64,000 nucleotides of DNA from the NCBI RefSeq assembly GCF_026262505.1, contig NC_067204.1:11798522-11862521 (forward strand), given 5' to 3'. This stretch comes from Trichomonas vaginalis G3 (taxonomy: Eukaryota > Parabasalia > Trichomonadida > Trichomonadidae). The notes below the pieces were generated by a model. The model saw only the letters and a list, made by a program, of their open reading frames with translations, was not told the origin of the DNA and searched no databases. This document shows positions 20,386 through 29,715 of the stretch, piece by piece; within the stretch, counting starts at the first letter, position 1; the number at the start of each line of letters is the position of its first letter. The translations under genes were made by a program, and so were the position numbers.

Positions 20386-20966
20386 AACTCCCCCATGTCT
20401 AGCAAATTTAACATTCGTCTCCTATTTTTATATATTTGGTTTAGAATGTTCGAAAATGCGTAATATGGTCATGAATATTAATTGAAAAGAACCTTGAATT
20501 AATTCAATCTGATCTCACAAAATATTTTAAATTACAAACTTTGTAGTTTGAATAGATAATTAGTATTAAACTCAAATAACTAGTTTATTTTTGAATAAAA
20601 ATTATTTGAATATATTCAATTTTGTGAATTTTCCTTCAAAAATCAAGTTTAAATATCTTATTTGCCATATAATTATAAATACAATGAAACATATTCGAAA
20701 TTGAAAAGAATGACTTTTTCTGTTCTTTCAATCATTCAATTTGAATTTTGCAATATTGGATTTCTCATTAAATAGCTATTAAAAACAACAAGCAATTTAA
20801 CTTACATTCAAATTTATTTGTGTTATATTCAATCTTCTCAAAACTTATAATTTTCGGCTATAGCATGATTATATGCTATATAATATAATAAACCTATAAT
20901 AGTATCATTCTTTCAATTATTTGAAGAGAAAACCGAAAAAATATATTTTCGGTCTATAACACATAA

Positions 20967-21803
20967 TCGATCGTACCTCGACAAAAATTATTTTATATAT
21001 TGTGTAGATCCATTTTATCATGATTTCCAAAATTTATATTCGTACAGAATTAAATTCATGCAATTTTTATCCGTTTAACCGAAATCACTTGTGTACTGGA
21101 TTACACCGATTTTGATGATTCAGCAAGTTTAACGTAATTGATGTAAACTAGGAACAGCAGTTTCTGCCTCCAGAATTGATTAACAATCGTTAAATTTCAA
21201 AAATGCAATTTTATTGATAAATATTTAAGAACTAAGGCAAAGAATAGAATAATTCATCATTTTCAGGAGTTATCGATCTGTATTAACCGAATTATGAATA
21301 TTTGCTGTTGTTTAACGCATGATATTTTTTTGTCCTTCTCTAAAAGGGAATTATGCTTAAATCGCTCATACAATACCTCAGAAATATATATGTGCAATTG
21401 TTATTACTTCCTTAATTCGAAATTTGGGTACTAAAAATTACGATCTGATTCGAATTTGATGTTGATTATGAATAATTTTAGAAAAAATGAAATGATATGA
21501 CCTATTAAAATGGTGAGAATGAAGTTACACTAAATAAGGATGAGATCCTTCCACGACAATAAATATTGAAAAATACCGAATTCTTTTGGGAACATCCTAT
21601 TGATGTTGAGAAGCTCCACAAATGTTTTCATACGATCACAGGCGATGAAGAAGTTAGAGATAAAACTCTTATTCTAATTCCAAAGATATTGCTATTAGTT
21701 AGTTAAAATCACTATTAAATCTTTTGTAGTGTTACTATACTAAAGATTATAAGATACATGTAATGTAGAAAATAGACATATCTTTAACAATAATAACAAA
21801 TAA
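20967..21803. other. AT-rich spacer
   Basis: About 840 bases between the transposon and the 3' end of the coiled-coil gene. No gene or repeat was recognised. Confidence 0.5.
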
Positions 21804-22634
21804 TTAATTTTCAGAATTTTCGAGTTTTTGACGTATACGGGCAGCTTGTTCATCAATAATTTTATGAAGGAAATCAACATTCCTTTGCTCTTTCTTCTGT
21901 ATTTGAGCCATTTCTTTTTGATTGGCTTCCATTTGCTGCTCTTCGGCGGCTATTTGCTTCTGTATTTCTTGTTTTATCTCATTAACTTTATCCGGGTTAT
22001 CATATAGCTGCTTCAGCTTTTTAGTAGAGTATAATTTTGCTTCGCTTTTTGTATAAGCAAATAGACGATCAGTGAGTCCATTAATTTCTTGCTGTAATTC
22101 TTTAACCCTTTCTTCGTTGTGTCTGGAGGAATTTGATTGTTGTCTAATTCTGTCAAGTTCCGAAGAGACAACTTTCTCGCTTTGAGCCATTGCTTTCTGC
22201 TTTTGGACTAAGCGCTTATGCTCAAGGTAAAATAACTGAATTTCCACTTGTAATTCTTTAATTTGGGATAATTTATCAGACTTTTTAATCTTTTCAAGTT
22301 CTTTTTGACGAACATCAACTGAATATTCTAATGAATCGGCAGTTTCTTTCAATGATTTAATCGTATTTGGTGAAGCAGTTTGAATGCATTGTTTCTCTGC
22401 AGTTTGAGAAAACACAGATTCAATTGATTGGTTTCTTTCTTTGGTTAGTTGTTTTGCACGCTGGATTTTTGATCCTAAAAGCTTTCTTTGTTCAATCATC
22501 ATATTAGTTTTAAGCTTAATATCAGTAATATCATCAACTGTATATTCTCCATTTGAACTTTTAGGCATTGGAAGCTCAGGAAGCTTTGAAACGTTTGATG
22601 ACATTGCTGTTTTCGGTCTAGATGATCCTTGCAT
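21804..22634 (-). CDS. Coiled-coil protein, probably cytoskeletal
   Basis: 276 residues. A short basic Ser/Pro-rich N-terminus (MQGSSRPKTAMSSN) is followed from residue ~35 to the end by nearly continuous Glu/Lys/Gln-rich heptads, the pattern of a long coiled coil. No catalytic or membrane motif is visible. N-terminal RPxTA motifs followed by coiled coil occur in several flagellar and ciliary proteins, but that is too weak for a name. The ATG at 22632-22634 is the first in frame. It is divergent to the Frag1-like gene, with ~240 bases between the two starts that must hold both promoters. Confidence 0.75.
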   Translation of the reverse strand: MQGSSRPKTAMSSNVSKLPELPMPKSSNGEYTVDDITDIKLKTNMMIEQRKLLGSKIQRAKQLTKERNQSIESVFSQTAEKQCIQTASPNTIKSLKETADSLEYSVDVRQKELEKIKKSDKLSQIKELQVEIQLFYLEHKRLVQKQKAMAQSEKVVSSELDRIRQQSNSSRHNEERVKELQQEINGLTDRLFAYTKSEAKLYSTKKLKQLYDNPDKVNEIKQEIQKQIAAEEQQMEANQKEMAQIQKKEQRNVDFLHKIIDEQAARIRQKLENSEN

Positions 22635-22874
22635 TAGATATTCGTTATTTTTGGGAATTTGAGAAAAAAAAATATGATTTTAATGCTGTTTTTGTGTTAA
22701 TTACACATAAACAGAATATATTCACTTAGACTAATACCCTTAAAACTCAAGATAAAGGTTCAACTGATCAAAATCATCCTGATTATCTCTTAAAGAGCGC
22801 ATCATTGTTGTCCTTACTTGAAAGTGTTTGATTATAGAAAAAGTTGTATAAAAATATCAATAATTTTTTTGAAA

Positions 22875-23594
22875 ATGTCAAGTAATGCAGAGAAAGTTGA
22901 TACATTCAAGATAAACTTGACATATATCAACTATGCTACTGCTATAATACCTCTTTTAGTCATGGTTATTGATGGAATTCTATTCTACTCTTTAGGTCAT
23001 TATAAATTGTTCGATTATATCCCAACAATATCAGAAATGAATGTTGTTTTACCAGAGTCACGCATATTTGGGATGCGTTTATCATTCACCGCCATTTTAT
23101 TTGACATTTTTGCAATTTTTCGATTTCATATCATCACATTTTATCAAGCTCGTCATAAAAACGGTTTTCGAAAACTTATCCTTATAATGAAAATCCTAAT
23201 GATTTGTTTCATGGTTGTAGCTTCTCTTGGAATGATTGTTTTTTCTACAAGTCCTGTTACTCAATATAGAAATACACATAACTTTTCAGCCGGATTATAC
23301 TTTATCTGCATCTTTATTTACTTTGTCATTGATGATTTCATTTGTTCAAAATTAAATCGACCACCAAAACTTTATTCACGTATAGCTACATGGTCCATTA
23401 TAATGTTTTTGATATTATACATTTTCGTTCGCAGATTAGGCACAAAATCCTCTAAAAAAATCCGATATTCAATATCATCAGTTTTTGAGATCATTGGGAT
23501 ATTCCTCCAAATTGTAAAGCTTCTCATACTTATACATGAAACACCAAAATATCATTTAATCGGTTACAACCCAGTTGAAACATTTAATTCATGA
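22875..23594 (+). CDS. Frag1/DRAM/Sfk1-family multi-pass membrane protein
   Basis: 239 residues from the ATG at 22875. The frame extends upstream but without an ATG. Five or six hydrophobic segments are visible, such as ATAIIPLLVMVIDGILFYSL, LILIMKILMICFMVVASLGM and FSAGLYFICIFIYFVI. Family-type features are the YIPTISEMN...ESRIFGMRLSF block after the first segment and the loop HNFSAGLYF before the fourth. Members include yeast Sfk1, the autophagy modulator DRAM and PGAP2-like proteins of GPI-anchor remodelling, all in endomembrane or plasma-membrane systems. The precise role here is unknown. An initiator-like TATCAATA and an AT-rich leader precede the ATG. Confidence 0.75.
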   Translation: MSSNAEKVDTFKINLTYINYATAIIPLLVMVIDGILFYSLGHYKLFDYIPTISEMNVVLPESRIFGMRLSFTAILFDIFAIFRFHIITFYQARHKNGFRKLILIMKILMICFMVVASLGMIVFSTSPVTQYRNTHNFSAGLYFICIFIYFVIDDFICSKLNRPPKLYSRIATWSIIMFLILYIFVRRLGTKSSKKIRYSISSVFEIIGIFLQIVKLLILIHETPKYHLIGYNPVETFNS

Positions 23595-26096
23595 AATCAA
23601 CATTTTACAACATTATTTTTCTCACATATAAGTTGAATATATCATAATAACATATTATATCTCAAATGCATCAAGGAAACATCATAATATCCTTTAATTC
23701 AAAAATCAAATTTAATTTTTCAAGAAAAATAAAATCAAAGTAGTGTTTCTGGATTGACGAATCGAATCAGAAACATATTCAAATAGTTTCATCCACTTTG
23801 TAATCATTTGTATGCGTATTTTTCAAGTTTTTCGTTAATTTCTTCATCAAATTCTATTTCACTCATATTATTGAAATGATTATAGCTTATTGTCTAATAT
23901 CAATAGGGAAATTGCTTAAACAACTTTATTTATTTTTTAAATATGAATAAATAAAGTCAATCGTTTTTTGCTAAAAATTTACCCTTTTCCTATGTCAGAA
24001 AGGTGAGAAAAACAAAAATTCTTTGATATTGGGAATATAGATTGTTCATTTAATGAGCATTCTAAATATCATAAAAATAAGCATATTTTGTAAGCTGTCA
24101 AATTCTAGAATAACAAAAAAAAATCCATATTATATGAAAAATTAATTTGTTATTAGATGCTAATTTTATTTAACAAGAAATAAAAGAAAAAATGTAAGCC
24201 CGCCAAAAAGTGTAAACTATTCAAAATTTTTTGACATTCAATGAGGATAAAAAAAGTTAAATTTAAAGCATAAAAAAAGATTTTATTCCTATAACAACCA
24301 TATAAGTAGATATAATACATAATCAACATACTTGTAGTGTTTGTTCTGAGTCTTCAACTTGGCTAGGAGACTGAAAAACAGTGAATTAATCTTCCAGTCG
24401 TATCGAACTTTTTCGCTCTTCTGTACTTCTTTAGCTGGTCTTGTCTTCTACTTGCTTTTCTATCACTTTCCTTGTGTTTCAGTCTTTCTTCAGGTCTTCC
24501 TTTCAGTAATCTGTTTGAATTTCCTTTCTGTTTTCGTTTAAGTAATGGTTTGTGAGTTGTTTATATATAATCTTGTATATGTGTAATCGTTTGGTATGTT
24601 ATTATTGCGTATTTATGCTTAGTTTGTTGAAAGATTTGGTAATGTTGGAATAAGTTTTTGTTTTTCGTATGATGTTGCATCTGTATGTTTAGTACTACAT
24701 TGAGGCATCGATATTTCTTATTTTCTTGTGTTGATGTCACTCCAAAAAAAAATTCAAATCAATAAAATGATACCAAAAATGTGAAATGGTCAAGGACACA
24801 GAAGAAAATTTAAATTTTTTTAGCGGTTATTTAAAATTTTTGTAAAAAATCACTATAAATTGATTTTTTAATCGTAAAAGTTTGACAAAAACAAAAATGA
24901 AATCTGCCAATAGGATTTAATTTATCTAAAGCACTATTATTATGTGCAAAAAGCTAAAAAAAATTTGAAATTAAATTTAAAAAATTAAACATTAATTTGC
25001 ATGAAACCATATAGATTATATTTAAAACTAATATGTAGTTGCAAAAATTATATAAGATAGCCTGAGTCATTATATGGGGTTGAAATTCAGATCGAAATTG
25101 TGTAATTAAATCTGAAAAGTTATGAAACAATCATATCAATAAGATGTAAAAAGAATAGGTAAATAAATGATTATAGAAACAATTGTTTAATCCATTTCAA
25201 AAAGGTAAAAATTACAATAATTTATAAAAATTTCATGTCTGTTAAGTTTGATATCTTGGAGTATTAATGATTATCCTTGATAATATGCTTAACTCGATGT
25301 TTTTTGATTTTGGTAATTTTAATTTAAAATTTGAATCAAGAGTTTCATTTTCGAGCAGCAACGACAGAAATGACATTTTTTCATGGAAAAAAGTCATTTA
25401 TGTAGTAACAGTTCGAAAACTCTGGTTTTGTATTTCGAAATTTCAACTACCAACATAAATCAAGATCTGATGTTAGGAATAATATTTGTTTCTGGAACAA
25501 GAGGTGTGTTGCTGATTTGAAAGGAAATTCTTGAGTTTTTGTGAAATTATCTAAATTATTTCTCCGAAGTTTCTTCAATAACCATATGAATTAGTACCAC
25601 TTTGGATCCTGATTCATTAGCTTGAAGGACAAGTAAGGACCTTAAAGAAGTCCAGCGCCTTAAGCTCATTTGACACTTAGGTGTCAGAAATGTGAGCTTT
25701 TATGGAAGGGGGTATACCCAAGTCTACCAGATTTGCCAAATTTTGAGGGGAAAAAACCGAAATTCTAGGAGGCAGATTTTTTTATAGGAAAAAACGATCG
25801 ACTTTAATAAAATATATTAGAGATTATTTAAAACACTTACAGGAAAACAAATCCAATAGCATTAATTTATTTATCTATATCTATTTGGAATTTCATTCAA
25901 TTTAAATTTAATCAACATTTGTATTCATTTAAATTTCGACTCTCTGTCATATTTTACATCCATTTCAATACAACATTTAATAAGTATCTTACTTTTAATG
26001 ATATAAAAAGTATACATGCCAGAATATCTATAAAAAAATATGTAAAAATTTGAAAATTTTAAACTTGTGCTATGGAAAATCATGCATAAACTATTC
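23595..26096. other. 2.5-kb AT-rich spacer with a basic-peptide relic and a structured stretch
   Basis: Largely featureless AT-rich DNA. Two parts stand out. The minus strand at 24363-24560 has a ~65-codon open stretch without Met, rich in Lys/Arg (KGRPEERLKHKESDRKASRR...KFDTTGRLIH), which looks like a remnant of real coding sequence. At 25617-25745 the GC content is higher and nested inverted repeats occur, including AAGCTCA...TGAGCTT (25662-25699) enclosing TGACAC...GTGTCA. Confidence 0.45.
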
Positions 26097-26741
26097 TTAC
26101 TGCTTCAAAGCAGCAATAAGCCGACTCTTTGAAACGGAATCACCCACTATTCTTTCATGTTGGTCAAGTATTCTATGTAACATGTCATTTATTGAGTTAT
26201 TGATTGTTTCTGCAAATTTACTGAGATCATTTTTAATTGTGGCAATATCTCGTTGCATTGTCGCAATCTCCCGTTGCATTGTGGGAATTTTTGAAAAAGC
26301 ATCTTCATAATTTTCAAATATAAGAGGAGTGATCATCATTTGAACTTTCAGATTTTCGACGAATTTGTAAAACTTCGCTTGTTGCTGACTTGTGAATGAA
26401 GGTTCATATTGAATTGCACCTGAAACAATGGCCTTACAAACCATGATTGCGGTTTCAAAATTAACTTGAGAAATACGATTGACATTTTTGCATTGTACGG
26501 GCGCATATAAAAGGTAATCATAGATATCAACATGTGTTTGTGGTGCTGGAAACTCAAAAGCATCTCCATAGTTTGTTCTAATTCTCTGGTTAACTTTATT
26601 AACGAAAAGAGCAAAAATATCTCCTGGTTCATTTGTCAAATCGAATTGAAAATCATTCGGAACTATAAAGCCTGATGCTAATGTCCTAGATTCCTTAGAA
26701 AGAATTGCAGGAATAGTGAGCGAAATATGATTTGCGCACAT
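26097..26741 (-). CDS. Protein of unknown function with C-terminal coiled coil
   Basis: 214 residues starting at the ATG at 26739-26741. Residues 1-135 look globular (FDLTNEPGDIFALFVNKVNQ, THVDIYDYLLYAPVQCKNVN). Residues ~140-200 form a heptad-repeat coiled coil with a short duplicated motif (TMQREIATMQRDIATIKNDL). No family was recognised. TCATAAATTTTA directly before the ATG fits the trichomonad initiator, with the A ten bases upstream. The MULE transposon lies immediately behind this initiator, so the gene has lost its original further-upstream sequence. Whether it is still expressed is unknown. The low-bias codon use is typical of weakly expressed genes. Confidence 0.6.
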   Translation of the reverse strand: MCANHISLTIPAILSKESRTLASGFIVPNDFQFDLTNEPGDIFALFVNKVNQRIRTNYGDAFEFPAPQTHVDIYDYLLYAPVQCKNVNRISQVNFETAIMVCKAIVSGAIQYEPSFTSQQQAKFYKFVENLKVQMMITPLIFENYEDAFSKIPTMQREIATMQRDIATIKNDLSKFAETINNSINDMLHRILDQHERIVGDSVSKSRLIAALKQ

Positions 26742-26973
26742 TAAAATTTATGAAATCCGAGTGAGTGGGGGACAAACTCGCCCATTGTCACTTTTCATTA
26801 ACCTTAAACTTGTAATTTTCATTATTTTTAATTAACCTTATTTCTTTCCCAATTCCTGATTTATTTTATTCACTTACTATTAAAAGTCACATTTTAATAA
26901 AATATAATAATTTATTTATAGCATTTTTTACTATACTGTAATAAAAAATTAATTATAATAAATTAAATGTTTA

Positions 26974-28416
26974 TTAAATCAAATGTTTTCTTTGCAATAA
27001 TATTTTTAATGTTGAGTAAACAATGTTGGGATCAAGTGTATCATTTTTCAGACCTTTCTGAACAGCTTCAAGCATACTGATGCATTCGACTTTTTTAAAT
27101 TGTGTCATTTCTTCGAAATCTCTTGTGACTTTTTTGATAACTTTAACACTTCTCTCTGAATCCAGACCTTTAATTTGCAACTTAATCAGGAATGAAGGAA
27201 CAACACTGGAATATAACTCGATGACAAGTTCATCGAGTCGAAGATTTCGCCTTTCTGGGAAGTACTGGTGCTTCAAAACCTTGAAATGTGATTCCGAGAT
27301 GTTGTTTGTTCCATCTCCTTCATTTCTATAGCGAAGCATCCGCCTGTCAAGATGATGGCGCCACTGTCGGTCAAAGTATTCACGGGCAGCAGGTTCCTCA
27401 TTTAAAATTTCTTCTAAATTGTTGTAAACTTCATCAGGATCAATTTCTTCCTCTTCAGAACCAAAGACCAATAACTTCATTAAGTTATAGAAAGTTTCGA
27501 AGTTGGAACGATCTTGAAACTTTTCAGCCTTTCTCATGACAGCGCGCAACACATGAACGCCACACCAAATGATCTGGCATAAGGGGATGGCTGTTTCAAC
27601 AGCATTTGTGATTTGAGGTGCGCAGTCCATTGAAAAATAAGATGGTTCGCGATTGATGGAGCCAAAATATGCTGTGAGACAAACTTGTATATTTTCACTT
27701 GTGTCGGGCCAAACGAAAAAATACAAAAACGGAAAAACAATTGATTCCGCGAATTTGCCAGTGACGGCATAAAATGGTATGCGAGAGCGCAAGAGCTTAT
27801 AAGTGGAATCAATGTGATAAGTTTGTATTTGATGTGAAAAAGCATTTGCTTCGAATGGGGCGTAATAGAAAATCATACGATCTGGCTCGTGAATAAACTC
27901 GATGAGATCATCCGGAGAATGACTCTTAACCATGTCGACAAAAATTGCAAGAGATGTAACATCATCCGCTGAGAAACGGGTATTGATTGCATGAAGGCGT
28001 TTAGAAAACTTTTTTAAAGCATCTGTAGATTGTTGAAACATTTCCGGAATGATCCCACTATCAAATGGGATATTAAGATCTTTGAAACACCTTAATTGTG
28101 CGTAAACACGGTCTTGATTTGATTCAAAATATCTTGTTAAATAAGATCTATAAAAATATGATGTAATTTGTTGTGATTTGTTTGGAAAAGGGGCAGAATG
28201 ATTGTGGGTGTTAATACATTTTCGTATGTGGTACTTGTCATCGGGAAGTGTATCAACAAGGAAGCGACATGGACAATTCGGCCACTTACAATTAAATTGG
28301 ATTTGATTTCTTTCTTTCCTAGTTTTATATGAATAACTACAACCTGCTTGGATTTCTTGTTGCACCCCATACTTAAGCAACTCGATATATGTGAGTTCGT
28401 GATCTTGGATCTGCAT
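26974..28416 (-). CDS. MULE transposase
   Basis: 480 residues, uninterrupted. Residues ~40-76 carry a WRKY/FLYWCH-like zinc-binding pattern (CKWPNCPCRF...CINTHNHS) expected to bind the terminal repeats. The catalytic core follows with the MULE triad: Asp near 203 (YHIDSTYKLL), Asp near 263 (FSMDCAPQITNA) and Glu near 374 (TNNISESHFKVLK). A Cys/His motif lies between the second and third (WCGVHVLRAVMRK). The protein cuts and joins DNA at the element's ends. It lies wholly inside the TIR-bounded element. Length is in the range of short MULE transposases. Start chosen at the ATG at 28414-28416. Confidence 0.92.
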   Translation of the reverse strand: MQIQDHELTYIELLKYGVQQEIQAGCSYSYKTRKERNQIQFNCKWPNCPCRFLVDTLPDDKYHIRKCINTHNHSAPFPNKSQQITSYFYRSYLTRYFESNQDRVYAQLRCFKDLNIPFDSGIIPEMFQQSTDALKKFSKRLHAINTRFSADDVTSLAIFVDMVKSHSPDDLIEFIHEPDRMIFYYAPFEANAFSHQIQTYHIDSTYKLLRSRIPFYAVTGKFAESIVFPFLYFFVWPDTSENIQVCLTAYFGSINREPSYFSMDCAPQITNAVETAIPLCQIIWCGVHVLRAVMRKAEKFQDRSNFETFYNLMKLLVFGSEEEEIDPDEVYNNLEEILNEEPAAREYFDRQWRHHLDRRMLRYRNEGDGTNNISESHFKVLKHQYFPERRNLRLDELVIELYSSVVPSFLIKLQIKGLDSERSVKVIKKVTRDFEEMTQFKKVECISMLEAVQKGLKNDTLDPNIVYSTLKILLQRKHLI

Positions 28417-28576
28417 TAAAATGAAATGATTTGAAAGAATAAAGAATTTTGAATATATTGGTCTTATTTTGATAAGCTTGGTCGTGTTTTGAATAGCTTG
28501 GCCATCTAATTCAATTATGATCTTTGAAAATTAGGTGAAATAAAACTAAACATAAATGTAAAACTAGGAATATGAA

Positions 28577-28903
28577 ATTTTGGTTGTACACCACTTGTAT
28601 GTGCCGGATACCATTCTGTCAAATTTTTTCTGAAATTAACTTTAAAAGTACTAAGTAAGATCATGAGATATAGCAATATATGTTTAAACCAACTTATATT
28701 TTGGTTGTACACCACTTGTATGTGCCGGATACCATTCTGTCAAATTTTTTCTGAAATTAACTTTAAAAGTACTAAGTAAGATCATGAGATATAGCAATAT
28801 ATGTTTAAACCAACTTATATTTTGGTTGTACACCACTTGTATGTGCCGGATACCATTCTGTCAAATTTTTTCTGAAATTAACTTTAAAAGTACTAAGTAA
28901 GAT
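28577..28903. repeat. 121-bp tandem repeat inside the MULE (2.7 copies)
   Basis: The unit beginning ATTTTGGTTGTACACCAC starts at 28577, 28698 and 28819; the third copy is cut short near 28903. Copies are nearly identical. It sits upstream of the transposase start, so copy number could affect its promoter. Confidence 0.85.
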
Positions 28904-29062
28904 CATTTATTTTTGCATAATATAATGCCAATATGGTTTCTTTTGATTTTATTTCATTTATAAGCAAATCAGATTTACCCAAAAACTCCACTCCATAAGC
29001 GTTCATTTGCTAAATTAAAAAGTGACAATGGGCTAGTCTGTCCCTTTCTCAAATCCGAGTTA

Positions 29063-29310
29063 CGAAAATTTTCGTTCAATTTTTCGAAATTTGAATGGAT
29101 ACAAAAATATATCCTATACTAGGTGAATTACACATTTCTTTTTATTGAAGAAAACCTTGAGAACAATTTATAAACGGAAAATAAATTCCGAAAATTTTCA
29201 TTCAATTTTTCGAAATTTGAATAGATACAAAAATATATCCTATACTAGGTGAATTACACATTTCTTTTTATTGAAGAAAACCTTGAGAACAATTTATAAA
29301 CGGAAAATCC
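29063..29310. repeat. ~126-bp tandem duplication
   Basis: CGAAAATTTTC(G/A)TTCAATTTT and the following ~100 bases (including CCTATACTAGGTGAATTAC) occur at 29063 and again at 29189 with few differences. This host DNA lies beside the MULE target site, in what was the upstream region of the 26097-26741 gene. Confidence 0.85.
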
Positions 29311-29715
29311 GCACTTATACCGTTTCGATCGTTCATTAAATTTTTTCCGTTTAAATGCTAATTGATTCGTTCATTAAAAAATAAATGATTTCGATTTTCG
29401 TTGATGCCATAATCGTTCATAAATTTTATTAATTTTCATTCATCACATATTATCACCATCTCAATAACATGAATATTTCGATTAAATACATAACGATAAC
29501 ACATTAATTTTGGCTCTTATCGGTGAGAGTGGCCGCCATAAAATGAATAATTTTACACTATAGTGCTTAATGCAGGTTTTCTCTGTATCAAAGCACTATG
29601 TTGTATGAAATATTGCAGGCAAATTATATAGTAATCTTTTTTATAAGGGATACCTATCACATTTATAAATCAAAAGGTAATGTCCAATAGCAATATATTT
29701 CAAAATATTGCACAT

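Larger units (their letters stand above)
16829..20966. mobile_element. 4.1-kb DNA transposon with ~600-bp inverted repeats plus 121-bp arrays and an rve-type transposase (IS481/IS3-EU or Ginger-like)
   Basis: The first ~590 bases (16829-17420) are repeated in inverse orientation, almost without change, at about 20386-20966. Ends read TTATGTGTTATAGACC inward. TCGA is found directly outside both ends (16825-16828 and 20967-20970). It could be a 4-bp target duplication, but the terminus is palindromic, so the exact border is uncertain. Inside each arm is a 121-bp tandem array, then a central ~1.5-kb unique part with a transposase remnant. The near-identity of the arms suggests a fairly recent insertion or gene conversion. 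Superfamily is inferred from the integrase-type catalytic core. Confidence 0.8.
26763..29050. mobile_element. Mutator-like (MULE) DNA transposon, whole-looking
   Basis: 2288 bp. The two ends match inversely over 33 bases: GAGTGGGGGACAAACTCG at the left and GAGAAAGGGACAGACTAG at the right (reverse complement), both continuing GCCCATTGTCACTTTT. The direct repeat AAATCCGAGT flanks both ends (26753-26762 and 29051-29060), a 9-10-bp target duplication typical of MULEs. The single gene is an uninterrupted transposase read toward the left end. Three copies of a 121-bp repeat lie upstream of that gene. An intact transposase, paired ends and an unchanged target duplication suggest a young and possibly active copy. 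Confidence 0.9.

Noticed and set aside
22818-22874. N-terminal extension of the Frag1-like gene from a TTG codon
   Set aside because: No ATG in the extension; the ATG at 22875 gives a normal N-terminus followed by the first membrane segment.
29491-29498. TAACGATA, matching the Myb recognition element of T. vaginalis
   Set aside because: A single copy far from any start codon; not enough to call a regulatory site.
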